The notes below the pieces were generated by a model. The model was not told the origin of the DNA, made no database searches, and saw only the letters and a program-made list of their open reading frames with translations. A DNA stretch of 64,000 nt from Castellaniella hirudinis (GTDB lineage: Bacteria; Pseudomonadota; Gammaproteobacteria; Burkholderiales; Burkholderiaceae_B): assembly GCF_042651965.1 (NCBI RefSeq), contig NZ_JBHSDY010000007.1, positions 1 through 64,000 of the forward strand, written 5' to 3'. Below, in pieces: positions 34,156 through 42,013 of the stretch. Every line of letters begins with the position of its first letter. Within the stretch, counting starts at the first letter, position 1. Both the position numbers and the translations under genes were made by a program.

Positions 34156-35133
34156 TTATTGCGCCTTCCAGCAAGCCTGCAGATGCCCCTCGCCCACGAC
34201 GCGCAACTGCATGTCGGCCTGGGCGCACCGGCTTTCCGCCAGCGGGCAGCGGGTGCGGAACACGCACCCGCTGGGCGGGTTCTTGGGGCTGGGCAGATCG
34301 CCCGACAGCAAAGGGATTTCGCGGCGTTGCGCCGGATCGGGAATGGGCGCCGCCGCCAGCAAAGCCTGTGTATAGGGGTGACGCGGCCGGGCGTACAAGG
34401 CTTCCGTCGGAGCGACCTCGATCACGCGGCCCAGATACAGTACCACTACGCGGTCGCACAGGTATTCCACCACATCCAGATCGTGCGAAATGAACAGCAG
34501 CGTCAGGTTCAGGCGCTCTTTCAGTTCGCCCAACAGATTGACCACCTGGGCCTGGATGGACACATCGAGCGCCGACAGCGGTTCGTCGGCGACGATGAAG
34601 CGGGGCTCCACCGCCAGGGCGCGCGCAATCCCGATGCGCTGGCGCTGCCCGCCGGAAAACTCATGCGGAAAGCGTTCTGCGTGCTCGGGCCGCAGGCCGA
34701 CCTGTTCCAGCAGTTCATCGATGCGCTTTTGCCGCGCCGCGCCCGGCGCCAGGCCGTGGGTGGACAGCGCCTCGCCCAGCACGTCGCGGATGCGCATGCG
34801 CGGGTTCAGACTGGCATAGGGGTCCTGGAAGATGATCTGGATATCCGCGCGCAGCGGGCGCAAGGCGCCCTGGCTCAGCCGCGCCAGATCGACCTCGCGC
34901 GTCTCGTACCGGTAGAGCAGGCTGCCGTCGGTCGGCTCGATCAGGCGGGTCAGCATGCGGCCGATCGTGCTCTTGCCCGAGCCCGATTCCCCCACCAGGC
35001 CCAGCGTTTCTCCGGGCAGGATGTCGAACGACACGTTCTGCACCGCGCGCACCGCGCCGGGGCCGACGCCGAACTGCTTGCTCAGGTTCTGGATGCGCAG
35101 CAAAGGCGCTGCGGATGCCGGGGTTTGCGTCAT
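34156..35133 (-). CDS. dppF: Oligo/dipeptide ABC transporter ATP-binding protein (DppF/OppF type)
   Basis: A 325-residue ATPase: Walker A GESGSGKST, signature FSGGQRQRIGIARAL, Walker B FIVADEPLSALD and the C-terminal oligopeptide-transporter extension with the cysteine motif CVFRTRCPLAESRC, typical of DppF/OppF. It energises a peptide importer with the DppD-like partner, whose gene overlaps by four bases. Substrate is likely peptides or acylated amino acids, from context. Confidence 0.93.
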   Translation of the reverse strand: MTQTPASAAPLLRIQNLSKQFGVGPGAVRAVQNVSFDILPGETLGLVGESGSGKSTIGRMLTRLIEPTDGSLLYRYETREVDLARLSQGALRPLRADIQIIFQDPYASLNPRMRIRDVLGEALSTHGLAPGAARQKRIDELLEQVGLRPEHAERFPHEFSGGQRQRIGIARALAVEPRFIVADEPLSALDVSIQAQVVNLLGELKERLNLTLLFISHDLDVVEYLCDRVVVLYLGRVIEVAPTEALYARPRHPYTQALLAAAPIPDPAQRREIPLLSGDLPSPKNPPSGCVFRTRCPLAESRCAQADMQLRVVGEGHLQACWKAQ

Positions 35134-36146
35134 GCCGTTTCTCCCGCGCGAATGCAGCGCACCTGGCGCAGAGGCCAGCGGTCCGCGTTGATCACCTCCA
35201 GGGCCGGCATCGCCGCGTCACAGGCGTCCAGACGCCGGCTGCAGCGCGGCGCAAAGGCGCAGCCGGGCGGCGGCGCCAGCGGACTGGACACCTGTCCCGG
35301 GATGGCGTCCAGCCGGCGGCGCAGCACCCCGGCGCCTGCCTGCCGTTCGCGCTTGCGCGCCACACCCGGCAGGCAGCCCAGCAAGCCCTGGGTATAAGGA
35401 TGGCGCGGCGCGGCGAACAGGTCGTGCACGCCGGCGGTCTCGACGATGCGGCCCGCGTACATCACGGCGATCGCATCGGCGTATTGCGCCACCACACCCA
35501 GATTGTGCGTGATGAACAGGACGCTCATGCCCGTCTCCTGCTGCAGCCGCCCCATCAACGACAGGATCTGCGCCTGGATGGTGACGTCCAGCGCCGTCGT
35601 GGGCTCGTCGGCGATCAGCAGGGTCGGATTGCAGGCCATGGCCAGCGCGATCATCACGCGCTGCGCGGCCGCGGGGATCTCCACCAGCTCCAGCATGCGC
35701 CGGGCATGGGCCAGGGCGCCGGTCTTGTCCAACCCCATGTGCAGGCGCACCGACTCGGCGATCTGCTCGCCCACCGTCAGCACCGGATTCAGGCTGGTCA
35801 TGGGCTCCTGGAAGATCATGGCCAGTTCGTTGCCGCGCAAGCCGCGCAGCGCCTTCTGGTCGAGCCGCAGGAGATCGACGCTGCGGCCGTCGCGCAGCAC
35901 GAAATGCGCCTCGCCCTCGATCCGGGCATGCGAGGTCTTGGCATGCAGCCCCATCAGCGACAGGCTGGTGACCGATTTCCCCGAACCGGATTCGCCCACC
36001 AGCGCCAGCGTCTGGCCCGGCATGAGCCGGAAGCTGACGTCCGCCACGCTCTGGATGCGCCCGTCCTCGGTGGCGAAGGAGGTGGACAGCGCGCGCACGT
36101 CGAGCCGGGGAGCGGCCTGCGAGGGAACAGACTCGTGAGCCGTCAT
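35130..36146 (-). CDS. dppD: Oligo/dipeptide ABC transporter ATP-binding protein (DppD/OppD type)
   Basis: A 338-residue ATPase: Walker A GESGSGKSV, Walker B LLIADEPTTALD and the C-terminal cysteine cluster CAFAPRCSRRLDAC. The signature region reads EIPAAAQRVMIALAMA; the usual LSGGMRQR preceding VMIA is shortened to AAAQR, with the family stretch VGIPDPxxRxxxYPHELSGGM missing about 20 residues. This is an internal deletion that should impair ATP hydrolysis at that site unless the partner site suffices. Overlaps its neighbours by four bases each. Confidence 0.88.
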   Translation of the reverse strand: MTAHESVPSQAAPRLDVRALSTSFATEDGRIQSVADVSFRLMPGQTLALVGESGSGKSVTSLSLMGLHAKTSHARIEGEAHFVLRDGRSVDLLRLDQKALRGLRGNELAMIFQEPMTSLNPVLTVGEQIAESVRLHMGLDKTGALAHARRMLELVEIPAAAQRVMIALAMACNPTLLIADEPTTALDVTIQAQILSLMGRLQQETGMSVLFITHNLGVVAQYADAIAVMYAGRIVETAGVHDLFAAPRHPYTQGLLGCLPGVARKRERQAGAGVLRRRLDAIPGQVSSPLAPPPGCAFAPRCSRRLDACDAAMPALEVINADRWPLRQVRCIRAGETA

Positions 36147-37048
36147 GATTTCTGCTTCAGTTTGGGGTCGAACAGATCGCGCACGCCGTCGCCCAGCAAC
36201 TGCAGCGACAAGGCAGTAAGCACGATGGCGATGCCGGGCGCGAGGATGGTCCAGAACGCCTGGTCGGCATATTGCAGACTGCCGGTGATCATAGTGCCCC
36301 AGGTGGGGATCTCGGGCGGCACGCCCACGCCCAGAAAGGACAGCCCCGCCTCGGCCAGAATCGCGTAGGCGAAGATGAAGGTCACCTGCACCAGCACCGG
36401 CGAGAGCAGATTGGGCAGGATGTGGCGCCACAGAATCATCGGTGTTCTCACGCCCAGCGCCCTGGCGGCGTCGACGAACAGCAGCTCGCGCAGCACCAGG
36501 GTGGAGGCGCGCACCACACGCACCACACGCGGCGTGTAGACGATGACCAGCGCCAGAATCACGTTCCACAGAGAAGCCCCCAGGATCGCCACCAGGGCGA
36601 TGCCCAGCAGGATGTCGGGAAACGCCATCATGGCGTCCACCAGGCGCATCAACGGCGCGTCCAGCCGGCGGAAGTACCCTGCCAGCATCCCCAGCGCCGT
36701 GCCCAGCACCACCGCGCCCAGCGCCGTGAAGAAGCCGATCATCAGCGAATAGCGAGCGCCGTGGATGATGCGCAGCATCACGTCGCGGCCCAGTTCGTCG
36801 TTGCCGGCCCAATACGCCCACGAAGGCGCATGCAGCCGCATGGCGAGGTTCATGTCGCCGGGGTCGGCGTCGGTCAGCATCGGGTAGAACACCGCCACGA
36901 CGACCGTCAGCAGCAGGACGAGGGCGGAGACCAGCACGACCCGGCGGGCGAACAGCCGCCGCAGGGCCTTCACCCAGGGCGCGCGCGGCTTGCCTGCCCG
37001 CGCGCGGGCGGGCGGGACGCGCTGGACGGAGGAAGACGACGCGCTCAT
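36143..37048 (-). CDS. dppC: Oligo/dipeptide ABC transporter permease (DppC type)
   Basis: A 301-residue inner-membrane permease with six predicted membrane segments; the N-terminal OppC domain (RRLFARRVVLVSALVLLLTVV) precedes the BPD_transp_1 domain, with the EAA-type loop ARALGVRTPMILWRHILPNLLSPVL. Start is ATG 37048. Coupled to both neighbouring genes through four-base overlaps. Confidence 0.94.
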   Translation of the reverse strand: MSASSSSVQRVPPARARAGKPRAPWVKALRRLFARRVVLVSALVLLLTVVVAVFYPMLTDADPGDMNLAMRLHAPSWAYWAGNDELGRDVMLRIIHGARYSLMIGFFTALGAVVLGTALGMLAGYFRRLDAPLMRLVDAMMAFPDILLGIALVAILGASLWNVILALVIVYTPRVVRVVRASTLVLRELLFVDAARALGVRTPMILWRHILPNLLSPVLVQVTFIFAYAILAEAGLSFLGVGVPPEIPTWGTMITGSLQYADQAFWTILAPGIAIVLTALSLQLLGDGVRDLFDPKLKQKS

Positions 37049-37998
37049 GACGAGCCCCCCAGACGGATGCGGGGGTCGACCACGGTATAGAGCAGGTCGA
37101 TCGCCAGGTTGATGAACACATAGATCGCGGCGATCACCAGCAAGGTGCCCTGGATCACGGGGTAATCGCGGCGCAGCACCGCGCGCACCACCAGATTGCC
37201 CACACCGGGCAGATTGAACACCGTCTCGGTCACCACGGTGCCGCCGATCATCAGCGCCAGGGTCAGCCCCAGCACGGTGACGATGGGCACCAGCGCATTG
37301 CGCAGCACGTGCTTGATGAGCACCACGCTTTCGGCCAGGCCCTTGGCGCGCGCGGTGCGCACATAATCCTCGCCCAGGATGTCGAGCACCGAGGCGCGCG
37401 TAAAGCGGATCACCAGCGCCGAATTGAGCACGCCCAACACGATGGACGGCAGCAGCAGGTGCTGGACGCGGTCGCCCATCGGCGCCCCCGGATCGCCATA
37501 GCCCGAGGCCGGGAACCAGCCCAGGTGCACGGCAAAAACCTGGATCAGGATCAGGCCGAACCAGAAGCTGGGAATGCTGGCGCCCAGCATGGCCACGGTG
37601 CTGACGATCTGGTCGCCCCGGCTGCCGCGCCAGACGGCGGCCGCCATGCCGCAGGGCACGCCGATGCCGGCCGCGATCGCCACCGAGAACAGGGCGAGGA
37701 ACGCGGTCGGTTCGGCCCGCTCGGCCAGCGCATGCAAGACCGGCATCTGCAGGAAAATCGACTGCCCCAGATTGCCGCGCAGCACCTGACCGATCCACAG
37801 CACGAACTGCGTGAAAAGCGGCTGGTCCAGCCCATACTGCACGCGCGCGGCAGCGATGTCGGCGGCCGTGGCCTGGTCGCCCAGCAGCAGCGCCACCGGA
37901 TCGCCCGAGGCCAGGCGCGTCAGCAGGAAGACCAGCACGGCGACGATGGCCAGCACCAGCACCGCGCCGCCCAGGCGCCTGATCAGGAAACTCAGCAT
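37045..37998 (-). CDS. dppB: Oligo/dipeptide ABC transporter permease (DppB type)
   Basis: A 317-residue inner-membrane permease with six membrane segments; the start MLSFLIRRLGGAVLVLAIVA and the EAA-like loop RTARAKGLAESVVLIKHVLRNALVP identify the DppB/OppB subunit. It follows the binding-protein gene by 18 bases and is the second gene of the operon. Confidence 0.94.
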   Translation of the reverse strand: MLSFLIRRLGGAVLVLAIVAVLVFLLTRLASGDPVALLLGDQATAADIAAARVQYGLDQPLFTQFVLWIGQVLRGNLGQSIFLQMPVLHALAERAEPTAFLALFSVAIAAGIGVPCGMAAAVWRGSRGDQIVSTVAMLGASIPSFWFGLILIQVFAVHLGWFPASGYGDPGAPMGDRVQHLLLPSIVLGVLNSALVIRFTRASVLDILGEDYVRTARAKGLAESVVLIKHVLRNALVPIVTVLGLTLALMIGGTVVTETVFNLPGVGNLVVRAVLRRDYPVIQGTLLVIAAIYVFINLAIDLLYTVVDPRIRLGGSS

Positions 37999-38016
37999 CG
38001 GAGCGCTCCGGCCCGC

Positions 38017-39591
38017 CTATTGGGCGAGTGAAGTGTTCCAGAAGAACGGCCAGGTGGCCGGCGTATAACCCTGCAGCTTGGCCGAGCGCGCCGACAGGCC
38101 ATTGAAGCGGCCCACCTCCACGAACGGCACCTCTTGATAAACCAGTTCCTGCACCTGGCCCCACAGCGGACCGCGCTTGGCCACGTCCGGCTCGCCGTTG
38201 AAGGTCGCCAGCGCCGCTTTCTTGGTGTCGGTCTCCCACCAGCCGGGCGCGCCTTCACCCAGTTGCGGCGGCGACAGCATGGGCTCGGGGAACAGACCCG
38301 AGTGCGTGACGTAGATGTCCCACAGCTTGGGATCGTTGCGGCGCTGCACCAGCGTCGCCCAGTCCACCACCATCAGGTCGGTCTTGAAGCCGGCGCGCTT
38401 GAGGTGCTCTGCCATCACCAGCGCCATGTTGTAGTGGAATTCGTACTGGCGGCTGACCATGATCCGGACGGGCTCGTCCTTGTAGCCGGCCTTGCCGGCC
38501 TGGGACTTGGCCAGCTTCGGATTCTTCTGGTTGTAGAGCGCCGCGCCCGCGTCGGAGTAGAAGGGCGTGCCCTTGGGGAAGAAATTGGGCTCGGCGGTGA
38601 AGAAACGCGGGTCGCCGAAACCGGCCATCAGCATCTCGGCCTCGCCCATGGCGGTCTGCACCGCCTGGCGCATCGGCTGGCTGGCCAGCACGCCTTCCTT
38701 GGTGTTGAACACGATGTAGGGGAAACCGAAGTCCTGCGTCAGGATCGGCACCACGTCAGGCCCGGCCTTTTCCAGGCGGCCTATCGACTCGACCTGCAAC
38801 AGGTCGGCGTAATGGAACTGGCCGGCGAGCGCGCCTTCCAGGCGCGTCGTCGCATTGGGCACCGGCACGAAGCGCAGCTCATCGAGCAACGCCTCGCGCT
38901 TGCCGGCGTAACCGCTGGCGGGCTCGCTGCGCGCCGCATACTCGTCGAAACGCGCGAACACCGTGTACTGGTCGGGCTTGCGTTCCTTGAGCTTGTAGGG
39001 CCCGGTGCCGACGATGTCCGTCAGCGGATTGGCGATGGCTTCCTTGGGCATGATGCCGGCCATGCCGCTGGGCATGGCCAGGTGCGCCAGCAGCGGCGCG
39101 TAAATGGTCTTGAGCTGGATTTCCACCGTCAGCGGCCCCTGGGCGGCGATGCCGGCCACGACCTGCCCCACGGCCTTGCCGCGCGCGGACACCGCCATCC
39201 AGCGTTGCAGCGAGGCCACCACGTCGTCGGCGCTCATGCCCTTGCCGTTGTGGAACTTCACGCCCTGGCGCAGCGCGATGGTATAGGTCTTGCCGTCGGC
39301 CGAGATCGCGGGCATGGCATCGGCCAGCATGGGCTGGATGTTCCACTGCCCATCGAAGGTGTAGAGCGGCTCGTAGACGTGCTGCATCACCGTGCCCACC
39401 AGATCGGTCGGCGTGGTCATCGGATCCAGGCTCTGCAACTCGCCGATCATGGCGAGGTTGGCGGAACCGCCCCTGACGCTCGCCTGCGCGCGAACGGATT
39501 CCAGGGGGAGGCTCATACAGCCGGCCGCCAGCAGGGCGGAGACCAACAGACGACGACGCGTCATTTGCGGAAACAGGGGGTATGCGTTCAT
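38017..39591 (-). CDS. Oligo/dipeptide ABC transporter substrate-binding protein (SBP_bac_5)
   Basis: A 524-residue extracytoplasmic solute-binding protein. The N-terminus carries MTRRRLLVSALLAAGC, which has both a Tat-like Arg triplet and a lipobox-like LAAGC, so it may be a lipoprotein; a second possible cleavage site (ESVRAQA) would give a soluble protein. LDPMTTPTDLVGTVMQHVYEPL and IALRQGVKFHNGKGMSADDVV are family hallmarks. First gene of the minus-strand operon, facing ridA across 150 bases. Confidence 0.92.
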   Translation of the reverse strand: MNAYPLFPQMTRRRLLVSALLAAGCMSLPLESVRAQASVRGGSANLAMIGELQSLDPMTTPTDLVGTVMQHVYEPLYTFDGQWNIQPMLADAMPAISADGKTYTIALRQGVKFHNGKGMSADDVVASLQRWMAVSARGKAVGQVVAGIAAQGPLTVEIQLKTIYAPLLAHLAMPSGMAGIMPKEAIANPLTDIVGTGPYKLKERKPDQYTVFARFDEYAARSEPASGYAGKREALLDELRFVPVPNATTRLEGALAGQFHYADLLQVESIGRLEKAGPDVVPILTQDFGFPYIVFNTKEGVLASQPMRQAVQTAMGEAEMLMAGFGDPRFFTAEPNFFPKGTPFYSDAGAALYNQKNPKLAKSQAGKAGYKDEPVRIMVSRQYEFHYNMALVMAEHLKRAGFKTDLMVVDWATLVQRRNDPKLWDIYVTHSGLFPEPMLSPPQLGEGAPGWWETDTKKAALATFNGEPDVAKRGPLWGQVQELVYQEVPFVEVGRFNGLSARSAKLQGYTPATWPFFWNTSLAQ

Positions 39592-39620
39592 GGGCTGTCG
39601 CCTTCCATCGAGTCAGACGG

Positions 39621-39726
39621 TTTAGGAAAATAATTTAGGAAAATAAATTACATCCACAACCACGAAAAACCGTTCTATCATTTAAAAAAGCGTTTTTCGT
39701 GCTTTGTTTATGTAATGTTCTTACAT
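39621..39726. promoter_or_regulatory. Operator-rich region between the peptide transporter operon and ridA
   Basis: This AT-rich intergenic stretch holds a perfect tandem direct repeat of TTTAGGAAAATAA (39621-39633 and 39634-39646), an inverted repeat CACGAAAAAC/GTTTTTCGTG (39661-39670 and 39692-39701) and ATGTAA/TTACAT (39710-39715 and 39721-39726). A TATCAT at 39676-39681 may be a -10 for ridA. The inverted repeat is the best candidate for the RpiR operator controlling both directions. Confidence 0.6.
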
Positions 39727-39741
39727 TCAGGAGCTTATGTC

Positions 39742-40128
39742 ATGCCGGTAATTACCCTAGGCCAGTCCCCCATCGCATCCGATCGCCAGTCGCGCCCGCT
39801 CTCGCCCGCCGTGCGCGCGGGCGATTTCGTCTTCGTGTCGGGCACCGTGCCCACCGACGACCAGGGCCAGGTCGTGCCCGGCGGCATCGAGGCGCAGACC
39901 CGCCAGGTGTTCCAGCGCCTGGAAGCCGCGCTGGCGCTGGCAGGCTGCACCCTGCAGGACGTCGCCAAGGTCAATGTATGGCTCGATGATGCGCGCGACT
40001 TCGGCAGCTTCAACCGCGTGTACATGGAATGCTTCGGCGATCACCGCCCCGCCCGCTCTACGGTGGAATCGCGCCTGATGATCGACGCCAAGGTCGAGAT
40101 CGACGTGACGGCCTACAAGCCGCTGTAA
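39742..40128 (+). CDS. ridA: RidA-family reactive enamine/imine deaminase
   Basis: A 128-residue YjgF/UK114-family protein that hydrolyses reactive 2-aminoacrylate-type enamines. The core FVSGTVPTDDQGQVVPGGIEAQTRQVFQRL and the C-terminal PARSTVESRLMIDAKVEIDVTA carry the conserved substrate-binding arginine (RSTV). Start is ATG 39742 with AGGAG nine bases upstream; an earlier ATG at 39715 lacks one. It is divergent from the operon containing a PLP deaminase, whose enamine products it would clear. Confidence 0.92.
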   Translation: MPVITLGQSPIASDRQSRPLSPAVRAGDFVFVSGTVPTDDQGQVVPGGIEAQTRQVFQRLEAALALAGCTLQDVAKVNVWLDDARDFGSFNRVYMECFGDHRPARSTVESRLMIDAKVEIDVTAYKPL

Positions 40129-40155
40129 GGCTCTGACTGACCCGCGGACCCGCCC

Positions 40156-41124
40156 GTGCACGACATCCCGACGCCGCCTCCGCGCGGCCCGCAGGACGCC
40201 CACCCCCGCCTGCTCGCCATCGACTGGGGCACCACCTCGTTGCGCGGCGTGCTGATCGGCGCGCACGGCCGGATCGTCGCACGGCGCGCGCTGCCGCATG
40301 GCATCCTGCACGTGGCGCCGGACGGTTTCGCCTCCGCCTTCGAACAGCATTTCGGCGACTGGCTGGAGCAGGCGCCCGCACTGTGCCTGCTCTCGGGCAT
40401 GATCGGCAGCCGCCAGGGCTGGCAAGAGGCGCCCTACTGCCCCTGCCCCGCCGGCTTCGATGCCCTGTGCCGCAACCTCGCATGGCTGCCCGCCGTGGGC
40501 GGCGTGCCCATCGCCATCGTGCCCGGCATGAGCGTGGCGCCGCTCGGCGGTGTGGACACCGTCGCCGGCGTCCCCGATGTGATGCGCGGCGAGGAGATCC
40601 AGGTCTTCGGCGCGCTGCGGCTCATGCAGCGGCGCGACGGCCTGCTGGTGCTGCCCGGCACGCACAGCAAATGGGTACAGGTGCAGGACGGCGTGATCAC
40701 CCGCTTCAAGACCTTCATGACGGGCGAGCTGTTCGCCCTGCTCACCCGTCATTCCATCCTGAGCCGGACCACGGACGTCCAGGCGTCCCTGAACGAAACC
40801 GCTTTCGTGCAGGGCGTGCAACGCGGCCTGCGGGACGAAGCGCTCGGCCACCTGCTGTTCGGCGTGCGCGCGCTCAGCCTGTTCGACACGCTGGATCCCG
40901 CCCGGTCGTCCAGCTATCTCTCGGGCCTGCTGATCGGCCAGGAACTGCGCGACATGCGGCCCGCCCCCGGGGACACGGTCGCGCTGATCGGCAATGACGC
41001 GCTGGCCCTGCGCTACCGTCTGGCCCTGGCGCAGTTGTCCTGCGACACGGTCGTCTTCGGCGACGAGGCCACCTGGGCCGGCCACCAGGCCGTCCAAACA
41101 CATTTGACGGAGACCGCCGCATGA
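40156..41124 (+). CDS. dgoK: 2-dehydro-3-deoxygalactonokinase
   Basis: Phosphorylates 2-keto-3-deoxygalactonate in D-galactonate catabolism. The 322-residue protein has the ATPase-like AIDWGTTSLRGVLIG, LPGTHSKWVQVQDGVITRFKTFMTGELFALL and the late EATWAGHQAV. The start is GTG 40156. It overlaps dgoA by four bases. No galactonate dehydratase or transporter gene is adjacent, so upstream steps must be encoded elsewhere. Confidence 0.92.
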   Translation: MHDIPTPPPRGPQDAHPRLLAIDWGTTSLRGVLIGAHGRIVARRALPHGILHVAPDGFASAFEQHFGDWLEQAPALCLLSGMIGSRQGWQEAPYCPCPAGFDALCRNLAWLPAVGGVPIAIVPGMSVAPLGGVDTVAGVPDVMRGEEIQVFGALRLMQRRDGLLVLPGTHSKWVQVQDGVITRFKTFMTGELFALLTRHSILSRTTDVQASLNETAFVQGVQRGLRDEALGHLLFGVRALSLFDTLDPARSSSYLSGLLIGQELRDMRPAPGDTVALIGNDALALRYRLALAQLSCDTVVFGDEATWAGHQAVQTHLTETAA

Positions 41125-41771
41125 ACACCCCGCCCCCCCTGCATCAACGCTATGCCGAACTCAAGGCCCGCCTGCCGCTGATCGCCATCCTGCGCGGTCT
41201 CCGGCCGGCCGAGGCCGTCACCATCGGCCAGTCGCTGCACGACGCCGGCTTCCTGCTCTGGGAAGTGCCGCTGAACTCCCCCGATCCGCTCGCCAGCATC
41301 ACGGCCCTGCGCACCGCCTTTCCCGACGTCCTGGTAGGCGCCGGCACCGTGCTCACCCCGGCGCAGGTTCGCGACGTGCACGCCGCCGGCGGGCAACTGA
41401 TCATCTCGCCCAATGCCGATCCCGCGGTGATCGACGAGACCGTCAGGCTGGGCCTGATCAGCCTGCCCGGCATCCTGACGCCGACCGAGGCCTTCAGCGC
41501 ACTGGCGCATGGGGCGCACGGCCTGAAGCTGTTCCCCGCCGAGCAAGCCTCACCCGCCGTCGTCAAGGCGCTGCTGGCCGTGCTGCCCCAGGGTTGCGAC
41601 CTGTTCCCCGTAGGGGGTATCGCCGCCGGCACGATGGCCCCCTGGGTCCAGGCGGGCGCCACGGGGTTCGGGATCGGCTCGTCGCTGTACAAGCCCGGCA
41701 AAAGCGCGCCGGCCGTCCAGGAGGACGCGCAGGCCTTCGCGCAAGCGTGGGCCGCGCTGCGAACGGCCTGA
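41121..41771 (+). CDS. dgoA: 2-dehydro-3-deoxy-6-phosphogalactonate aldolase
   Basis: Class I aldolase splitting KDPGal to pyruvate and glyceraldehyde 3-phosphate. The 216-residue protein begins with LPLIAILRGLRPAEA (catalytic Glu region lies nearby), GAGTVLTPAQVRDVHAAGGQLIISPN and the Schiff-base lysine in GLKLFPAEQASP. Coupled to dgoK; the two form the last steps of the De Ley-Doudoroff pathway. It ends nine bases before an inverted repeat. Confidence 0.93.
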   Translation: MNTPPPLHQRYAELKARLPLIAILRGLRPAEAVTIGQSLHDAGFLLWEVPLNSPDPLASITALRTAFPDVLVGAGTVLTPAQVRDVHAAGGQLIISPNADPAVIDETVRLGLISLPGILTPTEAFSALAHGAHGLKLFPAEQASPAVVKALLAVLPQGCDLFPVGGIAAGTMAPWVQAGATGFGIGSSLYKPGKSAPAVQEDAQAFAQAWAALRTA

Positions 41772-41779
41772 GCGCCGTC

Positions 41780-41823
41780 GGGATATCCGAACCCCGCTGA
41801 TATACTGGCGGATATCCCTTTTT
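41780..41823 (+). terminator. Inverted repeat with T-run after dgoA, overlapping the galU promoter region
   Basis: GGGATATCC (41780-41788) and GGATATCCC (41810-41818) are perfect arms around a 21-base loop, followed by five T (41819-41823), so the RNA could act as a large-loop terminator. Between the arms TATACT (41801-41806) resembles a -10 element, and each arm holds the palindrome GGATATCC, so the pair may instead be a repressor operator for the galU transcript. Confidence 0.5.
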
Positions 41824-41839
41824 CCATCCAGGCTGACGC

Positions 41840-42013
41840 ATGCGTTTCCTGCTGATTCTCGCCGTCATCGCCAATCTGGCGCTGCTGGCCTACGGCCAGG
41901 GCTTCTTCGGCCCGCCGCCGGCCGAACAGGGGCGCACCCCCCGGCCGCTGTCGCAACGCAACCAGCAGATGCTGACGCTGGGCGCGCCCATTCCTCCCGC
42001 CGCCACCCCCTGA
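41840..42013 (+). CDS. Small membrane/exported protein coupled to galU
   Basis: A 57-residue ORF. It opens with a hydrophobic segment, MRFLLILAVIANLALLAYGQ, followed by a Pro/Gly/Gln-rich tail with QGFFGPPPAEQGRTPRPLSQ. The stop TGA overlaps the galU ATG by one base (TGATG), so the two are translationally coupled. The hydrophobic N-terminus suggests a membrane anchor or signal. I do not recognise a family. Confidence 0.7.
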   Translation: MRFLLILAVIANLALLAYGQGFFGPPPAEQGRTPRPLSQRNQQMLTLGAPIPPAATP

